Source: Caldilinea sp. CFX5 (GTDB lineage Bacteria; Chloroflexota; Anaerolineae; Caldilineales; Caldilineaceae). Taken from it: DNA of 64,000 nt. Below, in pieces: positions 41,849-50,100 of this stretch. How positions within the stretch are numbered: position 1 is the stretch's first letter; each line of letters opens with the position of its first letter. The position numbers and the translations under genes are program-made. The stretch lies in assembly GCA_021405325.1 (NCBI GenBank), contig QWII01000002.1, positions 148,169 to 212,168 on the forward strand, read 5' to 3'. The notes below the pieces were generated by a model. That model had not been told where the DNA came from. It worked only from the letters and a program-made list of their open reading frames with translations, and ran no database searches.

Positions 41849-42220
41849 ATGATCAAAATCAATCCATTCACACTAGCTTCCATTGATCAAGAGAAACTAT
41901 GGGCGCATTACGATCCGGAAGCCGATAGCATTGTTATTTATCTGACTGGCGGCCCGGTGCGCGCTGTTTCTGTTCTGGTGGGCGACGACATCTATCTCAA
42001 AGTAAATCCGAAGACAGGCGATATTGTCGGTTTTCATATTGAGGCTTGGGAACGCAAGTTCGCCCCGGCTCATCCGGCGGTCAATTCGATTTGGCGTAGA
42101 TTGCAACCGATCACAGAACCTGCGCTGGATTGGAATGATCTACTCCGCATGTTAGCCCTTTGGGTCGTCTTTATGCTGAAAGCAGATACATCTCTACCGG
42201 CAACCCTGCAACCGGCTTAG
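41849..42220 (+). CDS. DUF2283-like small protein
   Basis: 123 residues from ATG 41849 (a TTG four codons earlier is possible). The core HYDPEADSIVIYLTGGPVRA, then DDIYLKVNPKTGDIVGFHIE, is the DUF2283 pattern of an acidic turn, a hydrophobic strand and a D/N-x-x-T-G turn leading to a G-x-x-I-E strand. The remaining part is helical (WNDLLRMLALWVVFML). Family members often act as antitoxin-like partners; no small toxin gene adjoins it here, so the role is open. A strong promoter precedes it, and the DUF4058 gene follows 19 nt later. Confidence 0.65.
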   Translation: MIKINPFTLASIDQEKLWAHYDPEADSIVIYLTGGPVRAVSVLVGDDIYLKVNPKTGDIVGFHIEAWERKFAPAHPAVNSIWRRLQPITEPALDWNDLLRMLALWVVFMLKADTSLPATLQPA

Positions 42221-42239
42221 GTCGTAACGGTTGATATGA

Positions 42240-43238
42240 ATGACAATGAAATCAATCCGAACCATCAAAAATCAGTATACCGGCATCAATGCCCATCTCC
42301 ACAGCCTGTGGCAAGCAGAGGGCGGGTGGGATGAGTTTCATGCGGCTCACATTATCTACCTTGCTAATACCCTAAAAATTCCGCTTGTACCAATGGGGTA
42401 TACGGCTGCTGTTCAGCAATCGCTCCAGATTCGCCGTTCCAACGCGCCTGATGGTAAACCAGAAGCCGATGTTTTAATTTACGATACTGATCCACAACGC
42501 ACTTATCAACCGCTACCGTCTTCACAGAGCGGACATGGTTTGCTGGTGATGCCTGTGCCGGAACTGCTAGAGGCTAAGGAACAGGGGGTTGAAGAGTATC
42601 ACGCCATTGGCATTTATCAATTCTCCCCTGGAAAACGTGATCGCGGTGAGCCGATTGTCTGGATCGAACTACTATCACCTTCCAACAAGCCTGGTGGGCA
42701 AGATGCGGTCTATTACCGCGACAAAGTCTTGAAGATACTCCGTAGTGGCATCGTGTTGATTGAAATCGATTACCTCCATGAATCGGCGCCAACTTTCCCT
42801 GGCATCCCTAATTATCGCCCAGTGGAAAATGGTCACGCGCTTCCACGGGATGCTCATCCTTATCGGATTGTTGTGATCGATCCACGCCCCAGCTTGATGA
42901 AAGGCGTTGCCCGTCTTTACCAGTTTGATGTGGATGAAACATTGCCGGTCGTCGATATTCCTCTGCAAGGAGGCGATGTTCTCGCCTTTGACTTTGGCGA
43001 ACCGTATACGCGCACGCTAGAAGAATCGATGTTTGGGCTGGATATCGATTACAGCCAACTGCCTCTGAATTTTCAGCGCTATCGCAAAGACGATCAGGAA
43101 CGAATTGGCGCACGGATGGTTGCCTTGTTGAATGCTGCGCGCACTGGCGTCGATCTGGAAACTGGGCCATTGCCTGTTGAAGCGCTGCCGTTGGATGCAG
43201 CTTTAGCCGAAATCGCGGCATGGCGTACCGCTTCCTGA
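42240..43238 (+). CDS. DUF4058 family protein
   Basis: 332 residues. Hallmarks of DUF4058: an N-terminal WDEFHAAHIIYLANTL helix, a strand with the E-x-D pattern (PEADVLIYD), the central IVWIELLSPSNKPGGQDAVY then YRDKVLKILRSGIVLIEIDY, and the late FQRYRKDDQERI. The conserved acidic residues in the E-L-L-S-P-x-N-K and E-I-D-Y segments make a nuclease-like (PD-(D/E)xK) fold plausible, but this is unproven. The family is widespread in cyanobacteria and Chloroflexota. It lies 19 nt after the DUF2283-like gene, probably in the same transcript. Confidence 0.7.
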   Translation: MTMKSIRTIKNQYTGINAHLHSLWQAEGGWDEFHAAHIIYLANTLKIPLVPMGYTAAVQQSLQIRRSNAPDGKPEADVLIYDTDPQRTYQPLPSSQSGHGLLVMPVPELLEAKEQGVEEYHAIGIYQFSPGKRDRGEPIVWIELLSPSNKPGGQDAVYYRDKVLKILRSGIVLIEIDYLHESAPTFPGIPNYRPVENGHALPRDAHPYRIVVIDPRPSLMKGVARLYQFDVDETLPVVDIPLQGGDVLAFDFGEPYTRTLEESMFGLDIDYSQLPLNFQRYRKDDQERIGARMVALLNAARTGVDLETGPLPVEALPLDAALAEIAAWRTAS

Positions 43239-43297
43239 TGCTCCAGACTTAGCTTCTAATTTCTAGAGACATACGTTCTAGTGCTATAGTATCAAAC

Positions 43298-44245
43298 ATG
43301 CCAAAGAAAAAGCTTGAAGCGACTCCGTTACCGTTATTTGAATTGAATATAGGAAATGTGTTGCCGGTCAGGAACAGTGAACAACCTGTTCAAGTTCAAT
43401 ATAAGCATCCGCATGGAGAATTGTGGTTGGGCGACGCTCTCGAATGGTTGCAAGGTATACCTGACGGCACGGTTGACTTGATCTTTGCCGATCCGCCTTA
43501 TAACATTAATAAAGCAGAATGGGATAGCTTTGAAAGTCAAGAAGCCTATATTGCTTGGTCACTACAGTGGATTCGTGAAGCGGCGCGTATTTTGCGCTCA
43601 GCCGGTTCGATCTATATTTGTGGATTTTCAGAAATTCTAGCCGACCTGAAGCATCCAGCCGCTCGTTATTTCCATTCCTGTCGTTGGTTGGTTTGGCATT
43701 ACCGCAATAAAGCGAACCTTGGCAAAGACTGGGGGCGCTCCCACGAAAGCATTTTACATTTTCGGAAATCGGCTGATTTTGGGTTGCGTGTCGATGATGT
43801 CCGCATTCCCTACGGCAGACACACGCTCAAATATCCAGCACATCCGCAAGCAGCAACCAGTAATTTTGGCAATGGTAAACCACGGGAGGAGGAGTGGACG
43901 CCCAATCCACTCGGCGCAAAACCGAAAGATGTGATCGAAATCCCAACGACTTGTAACGGGATGGGCGAAAAAACGCCTCACCCTACCCAGAAACCAGAAG
44001 AATTGGTGCGAAAGCTGATATTGGCTGCCTCTGATACCAATCAAGTTGTACTAGATCCTTTTTCCGGTTCAGGAACCACGCTAGTCGTGGCTGAACAACT
44101 GGGGCGCCGTTGGCTGGGTTGTGATCTCAATGCCGAGTATAATGAATGGGCCATTCATCGATTAGAAAACGTGCGGCGTCTATCTGTTGCTGAATGGATT
44201 GAATTTGACCGCAAAAATGCCGAACGCAGGGAAAGCATTCGATGA
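43298..44245 (+). CDS. DNA methyltransferase of a type II R-M pair (beta class)
   Basis: 315 residues. The catalytic motif IV is LIFADPPYN with DPPY at 65-68 near the N-terminus; the AdoMet-binding motif I VVLDPFSGSGTT lies near the C-terminus (~250-262). The order IV then I marks a beta-class amino-methyltransferase, and DPPY favours N6-adenine. The middle third is the target-recognition part. The ATG lies 7 nt behind a TATAGT box, hinting at a leaderless mRNA. Its TGA overlaps the ATG of the nuclease gene (ATGA), so methylase and nuclease are coupled. Base composition is clearly more AT-rich than the flanking genes, as expected of acquired DNA. Confidence 0.9.
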   Translation: MPKKKLEATPLPLFELNIGNVLPVRNSEQPVQVQYKHPHGELWLGDALEWLQGIPDGTVDLIFADPPYNINKAEWDSFESQEAYIAWSLQWIREAARILRSAGSIYICGFSEILADLKHPAARYFHSCRWLVWHYRNKANLGKDWGRSHESILHFRKSADFGLRVDDVRIPYGRHTLKYPAHPQAATSNFGNGKPREEEWTPNPLGAKPKDVIEIPTTCNGMGEKTPHPTQKPEELVRKLILAASDTNQVVLDPFSGSGTTLVVAEQLGRRWLGCDLNAEYNEWAIHRLENVRRLSVAEWIEFDRKNAERRESIR

Positions 44246-45165
44246 CAATCACGGATTTGTTGCTAATCGCTGGCAATAAAAATAATTTCTCTACAGTGAA
44301 GGATTATCTTGAATTCTGTTGTCGTTACCTTGATTTTATCGAGACCGGTGTGCAAGCCGTCATTGTATCCCAAAACGAACCCAACTATCACTTTTTACAA
44401 TATCGACAAGATGGTCATTTCAATATCACACGTCCGCTCAATATCAATTTACTGTTTACGAATGATTCCGTAGGTCGTTTGCGCGAACAATTTCTCACCA
44501 TACTGCGCAATGCTACCCATATCTCTTTGACAGATGGAAGTACCCGCTCATTCATCTGTAGCGCCATCTACACCATTCAACAAGCAATTGGTGCAACGTT
44601 GGATGCCTTACCCGCGGGTAGATCGAATACCGCACGTAAGCTCAATGGTGATCTGTTTGAACGGCTCATTCGCTTGTTGGTCAATGAGGTAGGGATCGAT
44701 TGCCGAAGTGGTGTGATCAATGTCCCTGTGATGGTTGACGGAATGGAAGCATTTCGGATGAGTTATCAGCATGATCTGTTGTTCTATCGTGAAAATAACC
44801 TTAAAGTTATTGGTTCTGTCAAAACATCAAGCAAAGATCGGTTGGATAAAATCTTTGTCGATAAGTTTTTATACAGCCGTTTGACTGAAACAACTATACC
44901 ACATATTGCGATCTTTCTTAACGATGTACAGCGCAAACAAACCATTTTTGAAAACCGCTATGGTATTAATTCAACGTTTCTGCCGGGACACTTTAAAGGC
45001 TATACCATCAAGCTAAACCCATTAGATGGCGTCTATTATTGCGATATACGCCCTACTATGGCGTCCGATCTTTTTCTCCGCCGTCATATCAAAACCATTG
45101 ATTCTCTCTTTTGTGATGACCTGAATACGCTGTTAGCCGATTCGGGACGAGAAAATGGAGATTGA
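44242..45165 (+). CDS. Putative type II restriction endonuclease
   Basis: 307 residues with no strong family match that I can name. A PD-(D/E)xK-like site is visible: Asp in SYQHDLLFY, followed about 15 residues later by [10 protein letters not shown], where S-V-K replaces the usual E-x-K, as in several type II enzymes. The overlap with the methyltransferase gene and the shared AT-rich composition are the main evidence that this is the cognate nuclease. It should cut unmethylated copies of the methylase's target. The gene downstream (CE15 esterase) has normal composition, so the right boundary of the acquired segment is near 45165. Confidence 0.7.
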   Translation: MTITDLLLIAGNKNNFSTVKDYLEFCCRYLDFIETGVQAVIVSQNEPNYHFLQYRQDGHFNITRPLNINLLFTNDSVGRLREQFLTILRNATHISLTDGSTRSFICSAIYTIQQAIGATLDALPAGRSNTARKLNGDLFERLIRLLVNEVGIDCRSGVINVPVMVDGMEAFRMSYQHDLLFYRENNLKVIGSVKTSSKDRLDKIFVDKFLYSRLTETTIPHIAIFLNDVQRKQTIFENRYGINSTFLPGHFKGYTIKLNPLDGVYYCDIRPTMASDLFLRRHIKTIDSLFCDDLNTLLADSGRENGD

Positions 45166-45173
45166 AACTTACT

Positions 45174-46388
45174 ATGCCTTCTACTGTTATCTACGATGAA
45201 GCGCAAGTGCCTGCTTACACCTTGCCCGATCCATTGCATATGGCGGATGGCTCGCCGGTTACGACCGTTGGCCAATGGCAACAACAGCGGCGGTCAGAAT
45301 TACTCAACCTCTTTGCCGCTCAAGTTTATGGCAAAACTCCCGGTCAACCACTCCCTATGCAAGCGACCGTAACCGATCTGGATCAGCAAGCACTGGGCGG
45401 TCGCGCAACGCGTAAACAGGTGACGATTACCGTGGACACCGGCCAGAACAGCCTGTCGATGCACCTGCTGATTTACGCCCCCAATGGCGCCGGTCCCTAT
45501 CCGACCTTTCTTGGCTTGAACTTCGCCGGCAATCATGCCATTCACCCGGATCCGGCCATTCACCTCTCTCAGCAGTGGATGCGGGAAAACCCGGATGGCG
45601 GCATTGTCGATCACCGAGCAACCGAAGCAAGCCGCGGAAAAGCGGCCTCCCGCTGGGCGGTCGAACAGATTGTCGAACGGGGCTACGCCTTGACCACGGT
45701 CTACTATGGCGACCTCGATCCCGATTTTGATGACGGCTTTCAGAATGGCGTCCACCCCCTCTTTTATCAACCCGGCCAAAACCGTCCGTCCGCCGATGAA
45801 TGGGGCGCCATTGGCGTCTGGGCGTGGGGCTTGTCACGCGCACTCGATTACTTTGAAACCGACCCGTTGATCGATGCCAAGCGTGTCGCCGTGTTAGGGC
45901 ATTCACGACTAGGCAAAGCGGCGCTCTGGGCCGGCGCGCAAGATGAACGCTTTGCCCTGGTCATCGCCAACAATTCAGGCTGTGGCGGCGCAGCGCTCTC
46001 TCGGCGGCGCTTCGGTGAGACGGTGGCGGCGATCAATACCCGCTTCCCCCACTGGTTCTGCCCCCACTTCCGGCAATACAACGACCGTGAGGATGACTTG
46101 CCCGTTGATCAACACACCCTGCTCGCACTCATTGCCCCCCGGCCACTCTACGTCGCCAGCGCCGAGGAAGATTTGTGGGCAGACCCCCGTGGTGAATTTT
46201 TGTCTGCCTACTACGCCGGCCCGGTCTATACCCTGTTCGGCAAGGAAGGCATTCCCACGTCAACCATGCCGCCGGTTCATGCACCGATCATGAACACCAT
46301 CGGCTATCACATCCGCACCGGCAAACATGATGTCACAGCCTATGACTGGGCCTGTTTTCTCGACTTTGCCGACCGCCATCTGCGTTAA
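45174..46388 (+). CDS. CE15-type glucuronoyl esterase-like hydrolase
   Basis: 404 residues from ATG 45174 (GGAG upstream). The nucleophile elbow GHSRLGK and the segment [13 protein letters not shown] are diagnostic of CE15 4-O-methyl-glucuronoyl methylesterases, alpha/beta hydrolases that cut the ester bond between lignin and glucuronoxylan. The acid is likely in the [10 protein letters not shown] loop and the His in [12 protein letters not shown]. The N-terminal 100 residues carry the strand [14 protein letters not shown]. No signal peptide is seen, which is unusual for an enzyme attacking polymers; it may act on imported oligosaccharides. A long palindrome follows and no operon partner is evident. 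Confidence 0.85.
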   Translation: MPSTVIYDEAQVPAYTLPDPLHMADGSPVTTVGQWQQQRRSELLNLFAAQVYGKTPGQPLPMQATVTDLDQQALGGRATRKQVTITVDTGQNSLSMHLLIYAPNGAGPYPTFLGLNFAGNHAIHPDPAIHLSQQWMRENPDGGIVDHRATEASRGKAASRWAVEQIVERGYALTTVYYGDLDPDFDDGFQNGVHPLFYQPGQNRPSADEWGAIGVWAWGLSRALDYFETDPLIDAKRVAVLGHSRLGKAALWAGAQDERFALVIANNSGCGGAALSRRRFGETVAAINTRFPHWFCPHFRQYNDREDDLPVDQHTLLALIAPRPLYVASAEEDLWADPRGEFLSAYYAGPVYTLFGKEGIPTSTMPPVHAPIMNTIGYHIRTGKHDVTAYDWACFLDFADRHLR

Positions 46389-46393
46389 AAGTT

Positions 46394-46458
46394 ATTGGGT
46401 GAATGGGTGATTCGCTGCTTGAGCTTGTCGAAAGCAGCGAATCACCCATTCACCCAAT
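46394..46458. repeat. 27-bp perfect inverted repeat, possible terminator
   Basis: Arms 46394-46420 and 46432-46458 are perfect inverted copies (start ATTGGGTGAATGGGTGATTC) with an 11-nt loop. It lies between the CE15-like gene and the MFS gene on the same strand. No T-tract follows; it is related to the GGGTGATTC repeat at 26378-26437. Confidence 0.8.
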
Positions 46459-46475
46459 ACCCAATCACCTAACTT

Positions 46476-47723
46476 ATGAACCTACCTACCACCACCTTTT
46501 CCAACCTCTCGCGCGACGCCAAATTATTGATCATGTCGTCGGGCGTTCTGGCTGTGAGTTTCTTTGGCATCCAGATGTTACTCACCGTGCTCTATGTCTT
46601 GCGTTTGGGCTACAGCGTCGAATATGTCGGCGTCTTTAATGCTTCCGGCGCGGTCACCTATATTTTGTCTAGCCTGCCTGCCGGCGCGATTGGCACGCGC
46701 TTTGGCTTGCGGGCGGCGATGATAGCCGGCGGGGTTATCACCATGGTAGGGATGGCGATGCTCCCCATGACCGAATTTGTGCCGGCCACCTTGCATACAC
46801 CGTGGCCGATCCTGGCGCAAGCGGTGGTGACAATGGGCTGGGCGCTCATCAGCATCAATCAAGTGCCAGCGTTGATGGCGGCGACAACCGCACAGAATCG
46901 CAACAGCGCCTACGCCTTTAATGGCGTCTTGCGTGGCTTGGGCACCTTTGTCGGCACGGTGGTCGGCGGCTTCTTGCCGATCCTCTTTGCCGGGCTGTTA
47001 GGCGCCAGTGTTGATGGCCCGGCGCCCTATCGGGCGGCCCTATTGACCGGGGCAGTTCTCTGTTTGTTCGGCTTGGTCCCGCTGCTGCTCATCCGCCCGG
47101 CAGCGGCAACTGTGCACACAATGCAAGCCGTAACCGACAGCCCTTTTCCCCTGCTCCCCGTCACTTTTCTGGTCTTGCATGTCGTGCTGGGACAGATGGC
47201 GCCGGCGGCCTGTCAATCGTTTTGCAACGCCTACATGGATCGCGAACTGGCGCTCTCCTCGGCCACGATTGGGCTACTGACCGGCATCGGTCAATTCACA
47301 ACAATCCTGGCGCCCCTCATGACCCCGCGCCTGGCCGCCCGCTATGGCAATGGCTGGACCTTGATGATGGGAACCGTCGGCACCGCGGTGAGCCTCCTAC
47401 CCTTGGCACTGATCGAGCACTGGAGCGCCGCCGGCGCTGGCCGCCTGGGGCTACTGGCCTTAAGCGCCATCTGGATGCCGGCGCTGCAAGTCTTCCAAAT
47501 GGAACTCGTCCATAGCCGCTGGCGCGCCTTGACCAATGGCATCATCTCCATGTCGATGGGCGTGGCCTATGCCGCCATCGGCTTTGGCGGCGGCTATCTC
47601 GTCGCAGCGTGGGGCTACAGCACCCTCTTTGCCCTAGCTATTGGCGTTAGTTTGGTTGGCGCGGCAGTAATGTGGACCATGTTAAAAAGCCCTCGCCTCC
47701 GAACATTACAAACGCAAACCTAA
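46476..47723 (+). CDS. MFS transporter
   Basis: 415 residues with about 12 transmembrane segments in two halves. The loop after helix 2 reads GAIGTRFGLRAAM, a variant of the MFS G-x-x-x-D-R-x-G motif (Asp replaced), and a similar GRLGLLALSAIW follows in the second half. The first helix pair (LLIMSSGVLAVSFFGIQMLL) and the fifth (VGTVVGGFLPILFAG) fit drug or metabolite exporters. The substrate cannot be told. It stands alone between a palindrome and the MarR gene promoter; a link to the quinone-resistance-like genes downstream is possible but not shown. Confidence 0.82.
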   Translation: MNLPTTTFSNLSRDAKLLIMSSGVLAVSFFGIQMLLTVLYVLRLGYSVEYVGVFNASGAVTYILSSLPAGAIGTRFGLRAAMIAGGVITMVGMAMLPMTEFVPATLHTPWPILAQAVVTMGWALISINQVPALMAATTAQNRNSAYAFNGVLRGLGTFVGTVVGGFLPILFAGLLGASVDGPAPYRAALLTGAVLCLFGLVPLLLIRPAAATVHTMQAVTDSPFPLLPVTFLVLHVVLGQMAPAACQSFCNAYMDRELALSSATIGLLTGIGQFTTILAPLMTPRLAARYGNGWTLMMGTVGTAVSLLPLALIEHWSAAGAGRLGLLALSAIWMPALQVFQMELVHSRWRALTNGIISMSMGVAYAAIGFGGGYLVAAWGYSTLFALAIGVSLVGAAVMWTMLKSPRLRTLQTQT

Positions 47724-47817
47724 TAGGTCTGACATGTTTTGCCCTGTAACACAAGCAACATCCTGTTACCCGTGACTAATCCGCTCCTGTCCTGAATCCG
47801 TTTTTCCTGCTGCATGA

Positions 47818-47846
47818 TTGACAGAAACGTCTATCTAAGCTACTAT
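47818..47846 (+). promoter_or_regulatory. Promoter of the MarR-type regulator gene
   Basis: TTGACA (47818-47823), 17 nt, TACTAT (47841-47846). The -35 is perfect and the -10 has four of six bases. A palindrome follows directly at the expected transcription start. Confidence 0.7.
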
Positions 47847-47849
47847 CTT

Positions 47850-47870
47850 AACATTGAATAATTTAATGTT
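47850..47870. promoter_or_regulatory. Candidate MarR operator
   Basis: AACATT-GAATAATTT-AATGTT is a 21-bp palindrome whose AT-rich inner part is itself near-symmetric. It starts 3 nt after the -10 box of the regulator gene, the standard position for autorepression by a MarR dimer. Confidence 0.6.
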
Positions 47871-47884
47871 GAGGTAATTGACCA

Positions 47885-48337
47885 ATGAGTACACACTATC
47901 AAGGCGCCAGCGAAGAGCGGCGCGCCCTCGATCTCTACATCAAATTGTCACGGGCCGCTGAGTCCGTCAACCAGCGCGTTAACCGCCATTTACAGGATAG
48001 CCATTTAACCGTCAGTCAATTTGGCGTCCTCGAAGCGCTTTATCATCTGGGGCCGATGACGCCGGGAGTTCTCTGTGACAAAATTCTCCGCAGCACCGGC
48101 AATTTAACCCTGGTCATTGACAACTTAGAAAAGCGACGACTGGTGGCGCGCACACAAAATCCAGAAGATCGCCGCTCAACCATTATTGAACTGACCGCCG
48201 CTGGCAAAGCGCTGGTGGAAGAAGTCTTCCCCCGCCATGTGGCAACGGTAGTGCAAGAAATGGCCGTCTTAACGCCGGAAGAACAGAGCCAACTTGCCGC
48301 GTTGTGTCGCAAGCTCGGTTTGCAGATTGGAAGATAA
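47885..48337 (+). CDS. MarR-family repressor, MhqR-like
   Basis: 150 residues, a winged-helix MarR dimer protein: recognition region LTVSQFGVLEALYHLGPMTP and helix ILRSTGNLTLVIDNLEKRRL, wing RTQNPEDRRSTIIELTAAGK with the conserved D-R-R. GAGG precedes the ATG. It is followed by a VOC dioxygenase and an esterase gene, the same trio as Bacillus mhqR-mhqO-mhqD, where MhqR is inactivated by quinones and releases the operon. Regulation of the two genes downstream is therefore inferred; a Cys near the C-terminus (LAALCRKLGL) could sense electrophiles. Confidence 0.85.
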   Translation: MSTHYQGASEERRALDLYIKLSRAAESVNQRVNRHLQDSHLTVSQFGVLEALYHLGPMTPGVLCDKILRSTGNLTLVIDNLEKRRLVARTQNPEDRRSTIIELTAAGKALVEEVFPRHVATVVQEMAVLTPEEQSQLAALCRKLGLQIGR

Positions 48338-48356
48338 CTACTTTTTTGCCAAATCG

Positions 48357-48386
48357 TTTGATATTAAGATATTTGATATTGAAATA
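48357..48386. promoter_or_regulatory. 15-bp tandem repeat, possible second MarR operator
   Basis: TTTGATATTAAGATA (48357-48371) is followed at once by TTTGATATTGAAATA (48372-48386), 13 of 15 identical and AT-rich. It lies 34-63 nt before the dioxygenase ATG, where a regulator site would sit. No -35/-10 pair is obvious. Confidence 0.4.
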
Positions 48387-48419
48387 AAAATGTGAGTTTG
48401 ATGGCAAGGAATAGGGCAT

Positions 48420-49388
48420 ATGCAACCGATTCAAGGCATTCACCATATCACAGCCATTGCCGGCAATCCGCAAAAAAATATCAATTTCTACCACAGTTTG
48501 TTAGGCCAACGGCTGGTCAAACGCACCGTCAACTTTGATGACCCCGGCACCTATCACTTTTACTTTGCTGACGAAATCGGCACGCCGGGAACCGTCTTGA
48601 CCTTCTTCCCATGGCGACATGTGGCGCCGGGTGTGCGTGGCAATGGCGAAGTTGCCGCCACTGCTTACACTATCCCGACCGGTGCAATGAACTACTGGTA
48701 TGAACGGCTTGACCAGCATGGGGTTACGGTGCGCGAGGCGAAACCACGCTTTGGCGCAGAGGTAATCGCCTTTGCCGATCCCGATGGCATGGAGATTGAG
48801 TTGATCGCCAGCGATGCGCGCACCACCATCCAACCCTGGCTGAACGGCCCGGTGCCGGCGGAGTATATGTTGCGCGGCTTTCATAGCGCAACCTTATGGG
48901 TGGCTCAGGTCGCGCCGACAGCGAACCTACTCACCCAACAACTCGGCTACACTTTTGTCGGGCAGGAAGGCAATCGTTACCGCTATCAAGGCGCGTCCAA
49001 TGACATTGGTCTCTACATCGATCTGGTCGAACGCCCGGGCCAACCGCCCGCGCGATTGGGGGCCGGGTCGGTGCATCACATCGCCTTCCGTACCATCGAT
49101 GATGAGGAGCAAGTTGAGTACAAAACCAAACTGCATCAGGCGAACTTTGGCGTCTCGCCGGTGATGGATCGCCAATACTTTCATTCGATCTACTTCCGGT
49201 CGCCAGGTGGCGTCCTCTTTGAAGTGGCGACCGATGCACCCGGCTTTACCTATGATGAAAGTGTGGCTGAGTTGGGGTCGCATTTAAAGCTGCCGAGTTG
49301 GCTGGAGCCGCAACGGGCCGCGATTGAAGCCCAAGTGGCGCCGATTCACGTTGACCCGTTTGGCGCCCCCGTCGCAGAAGGAGTTTGA
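48420..49388 (+). CDS. VOC-family ring-cleaving dioxygenase, MhqO-like
   Basis: 322 residues with two vicinal-oxygen-chelate modules. The first begins IQGIHHITAIAGNPQKNINF and carries the metal His in GIHHIT; the second has SVHHIAFRTID and the Glu ligand in GGVLFEVATDAPGF. This is the pattern of MhqA/MhqO/LinE-type hydroquinone-cleaving dioxygenases with two His and one Glu on Fe(II). It should open (methyl)hydroquinone rings made from quinones. AAGGA lies 9 nt before the ATG. Its TGA lies 2 nt before the ATG of the esterase gene, so the two are co-transcribed. Confidence 0.88.
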   Translation: MQPIQGIHHITAIAGNPQKNINFYHSLLGQRLVKRTVNFDDPGTYHFYFADEIGTPGTVLTFFPWRHVAPGVRGNGEVAATAYTIPTGAMNYWYERLDQHGVTVREAKPRFGAEVIAFADPDGMEIELIASDARTTIQPWLNGPVPAEYMLRGFHSATLWVAQVAPTANLLTQQLGYTFVGQEGNRYRYQGASNDIGLYIDLVERPGQPPARLGAGSVHHIAFRTIDDEEQVEYKTKLHQANFGVSPVMDRQYFHSIYFRSPGGVLFEVATDAPGFTYDESVAELGSHLKLPSWLEPQRAAIEAQVAPIHVDPFGAPVAEGV

Positions 49389-49390
49389 GC

Positions 49391-50032
49391 ATGGCACCCC
49401 AAAGCGTTCATCAAGGGCAGCCGCTTTATACAGCCGGCAAAGCGTTAAACGCAGCCAAAGGCGCCATGATCCTGATACATGGTCGTGGCGCGACGGCGCA
49501 AAGCATTCTGGCGTTGGGCAACGAACTGGCGCACCCCGATCTGGCCTATCTCGCCCCTCAAGCCGCCGGCAACACCTGGTATCCTCAGCGCTTTCTCATG
49601 CCGCTGGCGCAGAATGAACCCTATCTTTCGTCGGCCTTACAACGGGTTGGCGAGGTGGTAGCACAGGTGGAAGCTGCTGGTGTTCCGGCAGAACGCATCA
49701 TTCTGGGTGGCTTCTCGCAAGGGGCTTGTCTGGCGTCCGAATTTGTGGCGCGCAACGCACGGCGTTATGGCGGCTTGTTAGTCTTCAGCGGCGGCTTGAT
49801 TGGCCCGCCCGGCGCCCCGCGTGACTATGTCGGTTCACTGGCCGCCACGCCGATCTTTCTGGGCTGTAGCGATGTCGATTTTCACATTCCCAAGGAGCGG
49901 GTGACGGAATCGGCAGAGGTTTTTCGGCGCATGGGGGCGCAGGTGACAGCGAAGTTGTACCCCAACATGGGTCATACAATTATCGAGGATGAACTGAAGC
50001 ACGCCCGGCAGATTGTCAATGATCTGTGGTGA
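49391..50032 (+). CDS. Carboxylesterase/phospholipase-like hydrolase, MhqD-like
   Basis: 213 residues from ATG 49391 with AAGGAG 7 nt upstream. A small alpha/beta hydrolase: oxyanion-hole strand ILIHGRGATAQS, nucleophile GGFSQGACLAS, acid in GCSDVDFHIP and His in PNMGHTIIED. It matches the MhqD/carboxylesterase group found next to hydroquinone dioxygenases, where it probably hydrolyses the ring-cleavage product. It follows the dioxygenase after 2 nt and is closed by a long palindrome. Confidence 0.87.
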   Translation: MAPQSVHQGQPLYTAGKALNAAKGAMILIHGRGATAQSILALGNELAHPDLAYLAPQAAGNTWYPQRFLMPLAQNEPYLSSALQRVGEVVAQVEAAGVPAERIILGGFSQGACLASEFVARNARRYGGLLVFSGGLIGPPGAPRDYVGSLAATPIFLGCSDVDFHIPKERVTESAEVFRRMGAQVTAKLYPNMGHTIIEDELKHARQIVNDLW

Positions 50033-50038
50033 GTAGAA

Positions 50039-50098
50039 GCGCGGATTCAGATTGCGCGGATTTGTCGAATGATCAATCCGCGCAATCTGAATCCGCGC
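50039..50098. repeat. 24-bp perfect inverted repeat between convergent genes
   Basis: Arms 50039-50062 and 50075-50098 are perfect inverted copies (start GCGCGGATTCAGATTGCGCG) with a 12-nt spacer. It fills the gap between the convergent MhqD-like and GH32 genes almost entirely (stops at 50032 and 50101), so it is a likely two-way terminator. The GCGGATTCAG seed is shared with the repeat at 5885-5952. Confidence 0.85.
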
Positions 50099-50100
50099 CT

